Shown here in pieces: positions 47,523 through 55,915 of a stretch of 64,000 nt of DNA. Each line of letters starts with the position of its first letter. Positions within the stretch are counted from its first letter, which is position 1. Source of the DNA: Tessaracoccus sp. MC1865 (GTDB taxonomy: Bacteria; Actinomycetota; Actinomycetes; Propionibacteriales; Propionibacteriaceae); contig NZ_CP072596.1 in assembly GCF_017815535.1 (NCBI RefSeq), positions 620,001-684,000 of the forward strand. Reading direction: 5' to 3'. The notes beneath the pieces are model-generated. The model saw only the letters and a list, made by a program, of their open reading frames with translations. It ran no database searches and was not told the DNA's origin. A program made the translations under genes and the position numbers.

Positions 47523-48818
47523 ATGGCCTGGTTTGGACGCAAGAAAGAGGACCCCGTCGTCGAGGAGATCCCCGAAGAGCCGCGGCTCCCGGAGGCCCCT
47601 GCCCTGAACGCCTCAGGGCTGCGCAGCGTCGCAGACCACACCGCCTATCTGCTCGGCCTCGTGGAGCCGCTCGAGCCGTTCGGTACCCCGTTGCTGGAAG
47701 CCTGGGATCAGGTGATGTGCGAGGACATCGACTCGATGATCAACGTGCCGCCCAACTCCACCGCCAAGGTGGCCGGGTACGCGGTGCGCGCGGCGGATCT
47801 CGTCGACGACCAGGGACACCTGGCCGAGCCCCTGCAGATCGCCGAGGCCACCGTCGAGCGGTTGCCCGAGGGCGCGGCTGTTGTGGTGGCCGCCGGTGAC
47901 GTGCTGCCGCGCGGCGCCAACGCTGTGCTGCCCGCGACCTTCGCCACGCTGGAGGACAACCGTGCGCACCTCATCGAGAAGGTCACGGAGGGTGAGTACG
48001 TACGCGCCGCCGGCGAGCATCTGAGCGTCGGCACCCGCCTCCTCAGCGAGGGCGAGGTCCTCGACGACCGCGCCATGGGCCTCCTGGCGGGGGCCGGCAT
48101 CGACAAGGTGATGGTGCGGCCCCGGCCGCGCGTCGTGGTCGTCAGCTCTGGCGAGCATCTCGTGGACCCAGGCGCCACCATGTCGCACGGTGACGCGACG
48201 GACGCCAACTCCTACATGATCTCCGCCGCGGCCCGCGCCGCCGGAGCCACGGTGTTCCGCGTGGCCGTGCACTCCAATGACCCCGAAGCGCTCCGCAACG
48301 CCATCACGGACCAGCTCATCCGGGCAGATCTGGTCATCTCGACGACCGGTGGGCGCCGCGAGGACTACGAGGCCGTCGTCGATGTCATGAACGATCTCGG
48401 CCTGGTGGATTCCGTCGACGTGGCCATGTCGCCGGGCCGCACCCAGACGTTCGGCCTGATCGGCGAGGACAACGAGCGGGTGCCCATGCTGATGCTGCCT
48501 GGCAACCCGGTGAGCGCCTATGTGTCGTTCCACGTCTTCGCGCGGCCGCTGATCCGCCGCCTGATGGGCGCGCGCACCGAACACCGGGCCTTCCGCGCCA
48601 TCACCCGCACCATGCTGCGGTCCATGCACGGCACCATGCACCTCCTGCGGGGCCGGGTGCAGCTCGACGGCAGCATCCGCTACGTCGAACAGGTCTCGCT
48701 GCCCCACGCACTGGGGGAGCTGACGGAGTCGAACGCCCTGATCCTGCTCGACGAGTCGCTCGAGTCGGTGAAGGCCGGCCAGGCCGTCAAGGTGTGGTTG
48801 TTCGACGAAGAGGACTGA
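47523..48818 (+). CDS. MoeA-family molybdotransferase / gephyrin-like Glp
   Basis: A 431-aa MoeA-fold protein. Core landmarks: AWDQVMCEDIDSMINVPPNSTAKVAGYAVRAADL, GDVLPRGANAVLPATF, RPRVVVVSSGEHL, ISTTGGRREDYEAVVDVM and MLMLPGNPVSAYVSFHVF. Several catalytic-loop positions read unlike enzymatic MoeA (NSTAKVAGYAVRA where DNSAMDGYA is usual), as in the gephyrin-like Glp proteins of actinobacteria that work in cell division. The acidic N-terminal extension MAWFGRKKEDPVVEEIPEEP is another non-enzymatic feature. The nearby 49057 gene encodes the candidate receptor. Confidence 0.85.
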   Translation: MAWFGRKKEDPVVEEIPEEPRLPEAPALNASGLRSVADHTAYLLGLVEPLEPFGTPLLEAWDQVMCEDIDSMINVPPNSTAKVAGYAVRAADLVDDQGHLAEPLQIAEATVERLPEGAAVVVAAGDVLPRGANAVLPATFATLEDNRAHLIEKVTEGEYVRAAGEHLSVGTRLLSEGEVLDDRAMGLLAGAGIDKVMVRPRPRVVVVSSGEHLVDPGATMSHGDATDANSYMISAAARAAGATVFRVAVHSNDPEALRNAITDQLIRADLVISTTGGRREDYEAVVDVMNDLGLVDSVDVAMSPGRTQTFGLIGEDNERVPMLMLPGNPVSAYVSFHVFARPLIRRLMGARTEHRAFRAITRTMLRSMHGTMHLLRGRVQLDGSIRYVEQVSLPHALGELTESNALILLDESLESVKAGQAVKVWLFDEED

Positions 48819-48859
48819 GCCCCGGCGGTCGTCTGCAGCCTGCGCCGCGTACAGGCGCG

Positions 48860-48990
48860 AACATGAAGAGACACCCTTCCACGCCTGGCGCGTGATGTAC
48901 GCCAGGTCCGTCAGGTTGTTGAACGCCCAACCGGACTCGCGGGCGAACTGCCCGTTCTTGACGAGCACGCTGGAGCCGCGCAATCTCGTT
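48860..48990 (-). pseudogene. relic of a secreted-protein C-terminal domain (first half)
   Basis: In this otherwise empty 232-bp gap the minus strand encodes GSSVLVKNGQFARESGWAFNN followed by LTDLAYITRQAWKG, with no start, no signal and no proper end. The pattern looks like part of an aromatic-rich wall-associated domain. A fragment at 63423-63608 looks like the other half of the same kind of domain. Confidence 0.4.
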
Positions 48991-49044
48991 AGAATCAATA
49001 TCGCGACGCGCCGCGGCCGAGCGGTCGAATTACGGGGATGTTGT

Positions 49045-49056
49045 TAACGTATGGGC
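49045..49056 (+). promoter_or_regulatory. leaderless -10 element of the GlpR/SepX-like gene
   Basis: TAACGT (49045-49050) is followed by 6 nt and the ATG at 49057. An ATG directly abutting the box at 49051 would lie upstream of the predicted transcript start, so 49057 is the likely start. Confidence 0.5.
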
Positions 49057-49833
49057 ATGCTCGCCGGGATCATCATCGCTGTTGTCGTCTGCGCCGGCCT
49101 TGCGTTCGCTCTTCCCTGGGTGAGCGCGCAGCGGCCCTCTGACCTCGAGCTCGAGGGCGACCCCACTGAGCGATTCGCAGACTCCATGCGTATCCTGCGC
49201 CGGGACGTGGAGGATTTCGTCGAGGACGAGAACCTCGCCTCGGTGTCCACCCCCTTCACCCGGCGGGCCGAGTTGAACGAACTCCGCCTCATCGCGCGCC
49301 AGGCCGCCCGGCGACGCCTCACCGTCGTCGTCGTGCTCCTCGGCGCACTGGTCATCCTCACAGTGCTGGCCGCGTCGAACATCGTCGCGTGGTGGACGCT
49401 CTCAGTGCCCGGGGGACTGTTGGTCGCGTTCCTGTGCGTGGCCCGGCTCACCGTCGTCGCGATGCACCGCAGCCTCGACCGTCGGGCAGCGGCCGTCAAC
49501 GGCGGCTTCGACGAGCACGAGGACACCACCACCATCGACATCGGCCAGCCGGAATCGGAGAGCACCGAGATCTCCATCGAGCTCACCATGCCCACCACGA
49601 TGGGTGCGTTGTGGGATCCCATTCCCGTGACGCCGGCCACCTACGTGTCGCAGCCGCTGCTTCCGCGCACCGTGCGAACCATCGACCTGTCCGCGCCCGT
49701 TGCGGCCACCTCGCCCCTGGTGCCGACGGCGGACAACCCCGCGGCCCCGGTCGAGGAGGGCGAGGCCACCATCACGGCGTCGGGCGGCGCGGCGAGCATC
49801 GCCGAGTTCCGCCCCCGCGCGGTCGGCGAGTGA
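49057..49833 (+). CDS. GlpR/SepX-like divisome membrane protein
   Basis: A 258-aa protein. N-terminal span (MLAGIIIAVVVCAGLAFALPWVSA), a short conserved cytoplasmic stretch with RFADSMRILRRDVEDFVEDE, two adjacent spans in the middle (LTVVVVLLGALVILTVLAASNIVAWWTLSVPGGLLVAFLCVA) and a disordered Thr/Pro/Glu-rich C-terminus. Topology and position two genes after the cyclo-ligase and directly after Glp match the GlpR/SepX family, which recruits Glp to the division site. The acetyltransferase gene often found between them is absent. Confidence 0.7.
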   Translation: MLAGIIIAVVVCAGLAFALPWVSAQRPSDLELEGDPTERFADSMRILRRDVEDFVEDENLASVSTPFTRRAELNELRLIARQAARRRLTVVVVLLGALVILTVLAASNIVAWWTLSVPGGLLVAFLCVARLTVVAMHRSLDRRAAAVNGGFDEHEDTTTIDIGQPESESTEISIELTMPTTMGALWDPIPVTPATYVSQPLLPRTVRTIDLSAPVAATSPLVPTADNPAAPVEEGEATITASGGAASIAEFRPRAVGE

Positions 49834-49870
49834 CGCTGGTCACGGGCGAGAGCCCCGTGGGCACCCCAAC

Positions 49871-49900
49871 TTGGAGCGATTCCCGACGCGGTGCTAAAGT
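49871..49900 (+). promoter_or_regulatory. tRNA-Ala promoter
   Basis: TTGGAG (49871-49876), 18-bp spacer, TAAAGT (49895-49900), 12 bp before the tRNA. Confidence 0.5.
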
Positions 49901-49912
49901 TGTCGATGCTCT

Positions 49913-49988
49913 GGGGCTATGGCGCAGTTGGTAGCGCGTCTCGTTCGCAATGAGAAGGCCGGGGGTTCGAATCCCCCTAGCTCCACCA
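49913..49988 (+). tRNA. tRNA-Ala(CGC)
   Basis: A 76-nt cloverleaf with encoded CCA. Acceptor GGGGCTA/TAGCTCC (one G-U), D arm GCGC/GCGC, anticodon stem TCTCG/TGAGA (one G-U) with loop TTCGCAA, anticodon CGC (49946-49948), T arm GGGGG-TTCGAAT-CCCCC. Confidence 0.97.
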
Positions 49989-50117
49989 GACACATGCCCC
50001 GCTCCGGCGGGGCATTCTGCTTCTCCGGGACGATGCTCGAAATTCGCAGGGAGCTATCTGCCACATCGCCCTCTGTAGCGCCGATGTGGTAGAAATCTCC
50101 CTCCTATTTCTGGAGAC

Positions 50118-50297
50118 TCAACTCTGGTCGGCGAGTAGTTCGACTTCCGCCGTGGCGCTCTGCTTGATCGTGCGGCCGACGGAGCACAGTCGGTCGACTG
50201 CCTTCACCGCACGCTCCACCAGCGCCGTCTGCTTCTCGGTGTCGATCTCCGACATGTCCACCACAACTGTGCTGCGGATCGCGGAGTAGCGGTTCTC
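50118..50297 (-). pseudogene. 3' fragment of an OsmC-family gene
   Basis: The last ~59 codons read [21 protein letters not shown], then [32 protein letters not shown], the C-terminal half of an OsmC-type protein with the second conserved Cys in RLCSVG. The N-terminal half, with the catalytic Arg and first Cys, is gone. Upstream codons change to sequence antisense to the formylglycine-generating enzyme gene. Confidence 0.65.
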
Positions 50298-50315
50298 GCC
50301 TTGCACCCCCTTCAC

Positions 50316-51131
50316 ATGGGCGACTCGTTGGGGGACCGCAACCCGCACGACGGTGAGGTGCCCCTCCGCGATGTCGAGGTTCAGGGCTTCAGCATGGACG
50401 TGACGACGGTGACCAACGAGGCGTTCGCCGCCTTCGTGGCCGACACCGGGTACGTCACGGATGCCGAGCGTTTCGGCTTCTCCGCTGTCTTCCACCTCGC
50501 GGTCCAGGCCCCGGAGGCAGACCTGATGGGTTCACCGGCCGGCCTGCCGTGGTGGCGGGGGGTCCGCGGCGCCGACTGGCGCCACCCCGGCGGTGCCCTG
50601 ACGGACATCGCGGACCTTCTCGACCACCCGGTCGTGCATGTCAGCTGGCACGACTCCATGGCGTACTGCACCTGGGCCGGCCGACGGCTCCCGACGGAGG
50701 CCGAGTGGGAGTACGCCGCACGCGGAGGTCTTGCCCGCCGGAAGTACCCCTGGGGTGATGCCGCGGTCGACGACAGGGGCTGGCGGGCCAACATCTTCCA
50801 GGGTGCGTTCCCCGTCGACAACACGTGCGAGGACGGCTTCCTCACCACCGCACCGGCAGGGCACTTCGAACCCAACGGGTTCGGGCTCCACCAGATGATC
50901 GGCAACGTGTGGGAGTGGTGCGCGGACTGGTTCCATCCGGAGACCTACCAACACGACCGTCGTCGCGACCCGCATGGGCCACCGCAGGGCACGCAGCGAG
51001 TCATGCGCGGTGGCAGTTACCTATGTCACGACAGCTACTGCAACAGGTACCGTAAATCGGCACGCTCCCAGAACACCCCGGACTCGTCCATGGGCAACGC
51101 GGGCTTCCGGACGGTAGCGACCAGTCACTGA
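50316..51131 (+). CDS. formylglycine-generating enzyme (SUMF1 family), 5' end trimmed
   Basis: A 271-aa copper enzyme that turns a sulfatase Cys into formylglycine. Family blocks: [77 protein letters not shown] and [19 protein letters not shown] with catalytic C237 and C242. The usual opening (PGGTF before the first MGD) is missing: homology begins at LHMGDS, directly where the OsmC fragment ends. ATG 50316 may still give active protein. No sulfatase gene is in the window. Confidence 0.85.
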   Translation: MGDSLGDRNPHDGEVPLRDVEVQGFSMDVTTVTNEAFAAFVADTGYVTDAERFGFSAVFHLAVQAPEADLMGSPAGLPWWRGVRGADWRHPGGALTDIADLLDHPVVHVSWHDSMAYCTWAGRRLPTEAEWEYAARGGLARRKYPWGDAAVDDRGWRANIFQGAFPVDNTCEDGFLTTAPAGHFEPNGFGLHQMIGNVWEWCADWFHPETYQHDRRRDPHGPPQGTQRVMRGGSYLCHDSYCNRYRKSARSQNTPDSSMGNAGFRTVATSH

Positions 51132-51253
51132 ACCTTCAGCGGGGCGGAAGCAGGCGCGGTGATCGACGCGGCCCCCTCGCGGGTCTCAGCCCTGCGACAG
51201 GTGCATCTTCCGGACCGCTGCCAAATCGTTATCTCTGACTTTCTCGAAAGGGC

Positions 51254-51282
51254 TTGACGTGGGTTGGGACGCCATCTACTGT
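51254..51282 (+). promoter_or_regulatory. promoter of the fructoside ABC-GH91-GH32 operon
   Basis: TTGACG (51254-51259), 17-bp spacer, TACTGT (51277-51282). The expected transcript start (about 51289) falls inside the palindromic operator. Confidence 0.75.
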
Positions 51283-51284
51283 CA

Positions 51285-51315
51285 TGCCAAGACGTTTTGG
51301 CAAAACGTCTTGGCA
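51285..51315. promoter_or_regulatory. 31-bp perfect palindrome, LacI-type operator
   Basis: TGCCAAGACGTTTTG (51285-51299), a central G, and the exact reverse complement (51301-51315). It starts 2 bp after the -10 box. The LacI-family gene at 55912 in the same operon is the obvious candidate to bind it. Confidence 0.85.
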
Positions 51316-51355
51316 CAAGGGTCTGCACCCCCACCACAACCGAAATGGAGTCGAA

Positions 51356-52702
51356 GTGAAGACGCTTCACCCCCGAGCGACGAGGCGTACCAAGCGCGTC
51401 GGAGTCGCAGTTGCAGCAGTCACTGCCACAGCACTGGTCCTCAGCGGATGCGGTGCCGGCGGAACCCCCGCCCCCAGCGACGGCGCTGACGGCGCCGAGG
51501 GTGCCGAGGGCACCACGCTCACCGTCGTCGTCGAAGGCGGCGGCAAGGCGGAGCTGGAGCCCATCGCAGATCTGTACACCTCTGAAACGGGCACCGAGGT
51601 CACGCTCGTCGAACTGCCTTACGCAGGTCTCTACGACCGCATCTCCTCGGAGTTGCAGTCCGGTGCCACCTCGTTCGACGTCGCCGCGCTCGACGCGATC
51701 TGGCTCACCTCATTCGGGCCAGGCCTCGCCCCGCTGGACGACCTCTTCACCGACGAGGTCCAGGGCGACCTGTTCGACGGACTCGTCAGCGAAGCCAAGG
51801 TGGGCGACCACTTCGTCGGCATGCCGGTGTGGACCAACTCCGAGGTGCTCTTCTACCGCACCGACCTCTTCGAGGACGCCGACAACAAGGCGCAGTTCGA
51901 AGAGAAGTACGGCTACGAGCTCGCGGCACCCACCACATGGGAGGAGTACCGCGATGTGGCGGAATTCTTCACGCGTGACACCGACGGCGACGGCGCCGTC
52001 GACCTCTACGGTACGGACGTGAAGGGCGCAGTCGAGACCGAATGGCTGGCGACCGTTTCGCAGGCGGGGGAAGAGCACATGGTCCTCGATCCCGAATCCG
52101 GCGAGATCACCATCGACAACGCCACCCACAAGGAGGCGCTGGACTTCTACGTCAGTCTGCTGCCGTTCGCCCCATCGGGTGCGGCGCAGCTCGACTGGGC
52201 CGGCGCGCAGAACCTCTTCTACCAGGGCAACCTCGCCATGATGCGGTTCTGGGGCCACGCCTACCGGCAGACGCCCGACGACTCGCCCATCAAGGACTCC
52301 ATCGGTGTCGCCCCCATGATCGGCGGCCCGGGCGGGGTGGCTGGTGTCCCCGGCGCGTGGTACCTGTCGGTCCCGGCCAGCGGGAAGAACCAGGACGCGG
52401 CCAAGGACTTCATCGCCTTCGCCTTCGAGCACAACGAACTCGCCGCCGACACGTCGCTCGGGCTGGTGGCCAGCAAGGCAGCGTTCGAGAGCAAGGCCGG
52501 CGAAGAGGGTTTCGAGAACTATCCCGCTCTGGTGACCACGCTCGAGGCGCCGCAGACGCTCCCTCGGCCGAAGACGGAGAACTGGCAGGAGATCGTGGAC
52601 TCCGTCCTCATCCCCACGCTCCAGAAGGCCGTTGAACCCGGCGCCGACACAGCTCAGCTGCTCTCGGACGCCAAGTCGCAGATCGAATCCATCATCAAGT
52701 AG
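51356..52702 (+). CDS. ABC sugar-binding lipoprotein
   Basis: Family 1 extracellular binding protein of 448 aa. Lipoprotein signal with lipobox LVLSGCG (C32), an acidic linker, then the fold: YTSETGTEVTLVELPYAGLYDRI, FDVAALDAIWLTSFGPGLAPLDDL, VGMPVWTNSEVLFYRTDLF and PTTWEEYRDVAEFFT. GTG 51356 follows GGAG, 40 bp after the operator. First gene of the operon; the ligand is probably a fructoside. Confidence 0.92.
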   Translation: MKTLHPRATRRTKRVGVAVAAVTATALVLSGCGAGGTPAPSDGADGAEGAEGTTLTVVVEGGGKAELEPIADLYTSETGTEVTLVELPYAGLYDRISSELQSGATSFDVAALDAIWLTSFGPGLAPLDDLFTDEVQGDLFDGLVSEAKVGDHFVGMPVWTNSEVLFYRTDLFEDADNKAQFEEKYGYELAAPTTWEEYRDVAEFFTRDTDGDGAVDLYGTDVKGAVETEWLATVSQAGEEHMVLDPESGEITIDNATHKEALDFYVSLLPFAPSGAAQLDWAGAQNLFYQGNLAMMRFWGHAYRQTPDDSPIKDSIGVAPMIGGPGGVAGVPGAWYLSVPASGKNQDAAKDFIAFAFEHNELAADTSLGLVASKAAFESKAGEEGFENYPALVTTLEAPQTLPRPKTENWQEIVDSVLIPTLQKAVEPGADTAQLLSDAKSQIESIIK

Positions 52703-52713
52703 AGGCCGGTTCC

Positions 52714-53688
52714 GTGCACTCCACAACCCCCCAGAGCGTCGCCGGGGTGGCCACAGCCGCCCCGGCGTCGCCCGGAATGCGCCCCAGAATCGGGCGGCGC
52801 GAACGGGGCGACCGTAGGTTCGCCATGTTGCTCATGCTCCCTGCGGCGGCCTTCCTCGCCGCTTTCGTCCTCTGGCCGCTCGTCCGTTTCGTCTATGACA
52901 GCTTCTTCGAGATCTCGCCGTTCGCCGGTGCGGCCCGAACTTTTGTCGGCTTCGACAACTACGTCGCCGCGTTCGCCTCCGACGCCTTCATCGCGGCGTC
53001 CGTCCGGACCGTGCTCTACACCCTGTTCGTCGTGACGCTGGAGTTCGTCTTCGGCCTCGCCGTCGCACTGCTGTTCTCCGCACTGGGGAGCCGCTCCACG
53101 GTGTTTCGCACCTTCTTCATGTACCCGTTGATGATCGCCCCTGTGGTCGCCGGCCTCCTCTGGCGCTTCCTGCTCATCGACAACTTCGGCATCATCAACG
53201 AACTCCTGTTTCAGGCCGGCATCCTGTCGACGCCCGACCAGGTGCAGTGGCTGAGCAACCCGAACCTCGCGCTGTTCTCCGTCGCCATCCCCGACATCTG
53301 GCTGACGACATCGTTCATCACGCTCGTGCTCTTCGCCGGGCTGCAGAACATCTCTGGCGAGGTCATTGAAGCTGCCCGCCTGGACGGTGCCCGCTACCTG
53401 CGTCTGCTGTTCAGCATCATCATCCCGCTGCTGCGGCCGGTGATCGCGGTGGCGCTGATCGTGCGTGGCATCGACGCCGCCCGCGCGTTCGACGTGATCC
53501 TCATCCAGACCGACGGCGGCCCACAGGGGAGCACCACCACCTTGAGCCTGCTCATCTACCGCACCATGACCAGGTTCGGCGACCCTGGGCTGGCGAGCGC
53601 CATGGGCACTGTCTACCTGCTGGGCATGCTCGCCGTGTCCATCGTGGCGGTCCTCCTCATCTGGCGACCGGGAGCAGGTGCCCGATGA
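52714..53688 (+). CDS. ABC sugar permease (MalF type)
   Basis: A 324-aa permease with six predicted spans after a basic N-terminal tail (RPRIGRRERGDRRF). EAA loop: EVIEAARLDGARYLRLLFSIIIPLLRP. Overlaps the second permease gene by 4 nt. No ATPase gene is in the operon, so a shared MsiK/UgpC-type ATPase must be used. Confidence 0.92.
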   Translation: MHSTTPQSVAGVATAAPASPGMRPRIGRRERGDRRFAMLLMLPAAAFLAAFVLWPLVRFVYDSFFEISPFAGAARTFVGFDNYVAAFASDAFIAASVRTVLYTLFVVTLEFVFGLAVALLFSALGSRSTVFRTFFMYPLMIAPVVAGLLWRFLLIDNFGIINELLFQAGILSTPDQVQWLSNPNLALFSVAIPDIWLTTSFITLVLFAGLQNISGEVIEAARLDGARYLRLLFSIIIPLLRPVIAVALIVRGIDAARAFDVILIQTDGGPQGSTTTLSLLIYRTMTRFGDPGLASAMGTVYLLGMLAVSIVAVLLIWRPGAGAR

Positions 53689-54521
53689 ATCCGCTCGAAA
53701 CCCGAGGCCGCAGCCGGATCCTCCTCTGGGCGGGTCTCGCCCTGACGCTGGTGCTGTACGGCTTCCCGTTCTTGTACCTGCTGCTCACGTCGTTCAAGAG
53801 GCCGCTCGAGGCCATCGCCGTCCCCCCGAGGGTGATGCCGTCGATGTGGACGCTCGAGAACTACGTCTCTGCCCTCACCAGGCAGGGGGTGGCGGCGGCC
53901 CTCACCAACAGCGTCGTCACCGCGCTCGTCTCCACCGCACTGAGCCTGGTGCTCGCGGTCCCGGCGGCGTACGCCATCACCCGCTTCCGTACCCCCTCCG
54001 GGCGCGTCTTCATCCTCGCCGCGCTGGTCACCCGCATGGTGCCGACGATCGCAGTCGGCGCCCCGCTCGTCCAGGTGATGCGCACCATCGGGCTGACCGA
54101 CACGTCGTTCGGCCTCGCGCTCGCCCACACCACCATCTCGTTGCCACTGTCGATCTGGCTGATGGCGAGCTTCTTCGAGGCGGTGCCCGACGACCTGAGC
54201 GAGGCCGCGCAGATGGACGGGTGCAACAGGCTCCAGGCCATGATCAGTGTGGTGCTGCCGGTGGTCTCCGGCGGCCTCGCGGTCACTGCGATCTTCGCCT
54301 TCCTCGCCTCGTGGAACGAGTTCCTCTTCTCGCTCCTCCTGACGTCGGTCCGTGCCCAGACCACTCCGGTGGTCATCGCGAACTTCCAGAGCCAATTCGG
54401 GCTCGACTGGGGCGGGATGACCGCTCTCGCGGCGGTCTACTCCGTACCCGTGATCATCCTGACCCTCTTCCTCCAGCGCCACATCGTCGCCGGCCTCACG
54501 CTCGGTGCCGTCAAGGGCTGA
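53685..54521 (+). CDS. ABC sugar permease (MalG type)
   Basis: A 278-aa permease with six spans. EAA loop: DLSEAAQMDGCNRLQAMISVVLPVVSGG, and the family N-terminus YGFPFLYLLLTSFKRPLEAIA. Forms the translocation pore with the preceding permease. Confidence 0.92.
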   Translation: MNPLETRGRSRILLWAGLALTLVLYGFPFLYLLLTSFKRPLEAIAVPPRVMPSMWTLENYVSALTRQGVAAALTNSVVTALVSTALSLVLAVPAAYAITRFRTPSGRVFILAALVTRMVPTIAVGAPLVQVMRTIGLTDTSFGLALAHTTISLPLSIWLMASFFEAVPDDLSEAAQMDGCNRLQAMISVVLPVVSGGLAVTAIFAFLASWNEFLFSLLLTSVRAQTTPVVIANFQSQFGLDWGGMTALAAVYSVPVIILTLFLQRHIVAGLTLGAVKG

Positions 54522-54547
54522 CCCGGATCTGAATGGAGAGCAGCAAC

Positions 54548-55915
54548 ATGAACAGATACGACGTCACGGCCTGGCACCATGGCGACCCGCGCGAAGACAT
54601 CGGCGAGGTGATCAACAGCATCCTCGCCGACGTCAAGGCCCGACAGTCAGGAGCCGCCGACTTCGGTGGAAAGCCCGGAGCCGTCATCTACATCCCGCCG
54701 GGCGACTACCGGCTGCGCACCCAGGTCGTCATCGACGTCAGCTTCCTCCGCGTCGAGGGCTCCGGGCACGGCTTCTCCTCGTCGAGCATCCGGTTCAACG
54801 TGCCCTCCGCGGAGTGGCCGAACCTCCACGAACTGTGGCCCGGTGGCAGTCGTGTCATCAACGACATCGACGTCGAACCCGGTGCGGAGCAATCGCGGGG
54901 CGCGGCGTTCTATGTAGCGCGGAGCGGCAGCCCCAGGATCAGCTCCGTCGAGTTCGTGGGGTTCTGCATCGACGGTTTGCATTTCACGGGGGAGGGGCCC
55001 GACGGTCAGCAGGAGAACTCTTATGTGAACGGAAAGACGGGCATCTACGTGGAGGACGCCAACGACTCGTTCCGCGTCACCGGTATGGGTCTGGTCTATC
55101 TCGAGCACGGCCTGACGATCTGCAGGGCGGACGCCCTCAGCGTGCACGACAACTTCGTCGCCGAGTGCGGCAACGGCATCGAGTTGTGCGGCTGGGGACA
55201 GGCGTCGAAGATCACCGACAACCTCGTCGGCGCCGGACCCCAGGGCCATTCGATCTACGCCGAGAACCACGGTGGGCTCCTGGTTGCCACCAACAATGTG
55301 TTCCCCCGGGGAGCGAGCAGCGTCCACTTCCAGGGCGTCACGCGTTCCAGCCTGACGGGCAACCGGCTGCACTCCTTCTACCCCGGGATGGTCCGCCTGC
55401 TCGGCGACAGCTCGGAGAACCTCGTGGCCGCGAACCACCTTCTCCGCGACCACGAACCGTGGACCCCGTTCCTGGACGTGGACAACGGCCTGGAGGATAC
55501 CTACGGGTTGGTGCGCATCGAGGGATCCGGCAACACGGTCACGGGCAACCACTTCTCCGAGGTGGTCGATGCCCGGCAGGTGCGCCCGAGCGGTGCGGCC
55601 CCCGTCATCATCCGGCTGGCAACTGGCAGCGACAACTTCGTCGCCACCAACCACTGCATCGCCCGGAACGTGGATGCCACCTCCAGCGACTCCTGCTTCG
55701 AAGCGCAGGTCGGGGCGCTGCTCGGCACCGGCGCCACCTCTAGGCTCAAGGTGACGACGGTGCGGGTCGACGGCGACTCCTCGCGCAACACGGTCCTCGA
55801 TTCCGGCTCGGACTCCGAGGTGCTTATCGACCTCACAGCCAACGCCTTCCGGCCGACGCCGACCCTCGCGCCGTCGCCCTCGCCGGTCACGCCCGATGAA
55901 AGGTCTTCACGTTGA
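54548..55915 (+). CDS. GH91 enzyme without signal peptide (difructose anhydride hydrolase or inulin fructotransferase)
   Basis: A 455-aa right-handed parallel beta-helix. Family 91 blocks run end to end: MNRYDVTAWHHGDPREDIGE, GAVIYIPPGDYRLRTQVVID, EGSGHGFSSSSIRFNVPS, DALSVHDNFVAECGNGIELCGWGQ and NVFPRGASSVHF. The Asp/Glu pair reported as catalytic in the family corresponds to D201 and E212. Secreted inulin fructotransferases carry a signal peptide; this one starts at the mature N-terminus and is likely cytoplasmic. Being downstream of an importer, it fits hydrolysis of imported difructose anhydride to inulobiose better than attack on inulin. ATG 54548 is preferred over 54533. Confidence 0.88.
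   Translation: MNRYDVTAWHHGDPREDIGEVINSILADVKARQSGAADFGGKPGAVIYIPPGDYRLRTQVVIDVSFLRVEGSGHGFSSSSIRFNVPSAEWPNLHELWPGGSRVINDIDVEPGAEQSRGAAFYVARSGSPRISSVEFVGFCIDGLHFTGEGPDGQQENSYVNGKTGIYVEDANDSFRVTGMGLVYLEHGLTICRADALSVHDNFVAECGNGIELCGWGQASKITDNLVGAGPQGHSIYAENHGGLLVATNNVFPRGASSVHFQGVTRSSLTGNRLHSFYPGMVRLLGDSSENLVAANHLLRDHEPWTPFLDVDNGLEDTYGLVRIEGSGNTVTGNHFSEVVDARQVRPSGAAPVIIRLATGSDNFVATNHCIARNVDATSSDSCFEAQVGALLGTGATSRLKVTTVRVDGDSSRNTVLDSGSDSEVLIDLTANAFRPTPTLAPSPSPVTPDERSSR

Noticed and set aside
49989-50117. a gene between tRNA-Ala and the OsmC fragment
   Set aside because: Only short frames without motif or start signal; nothing supportable.
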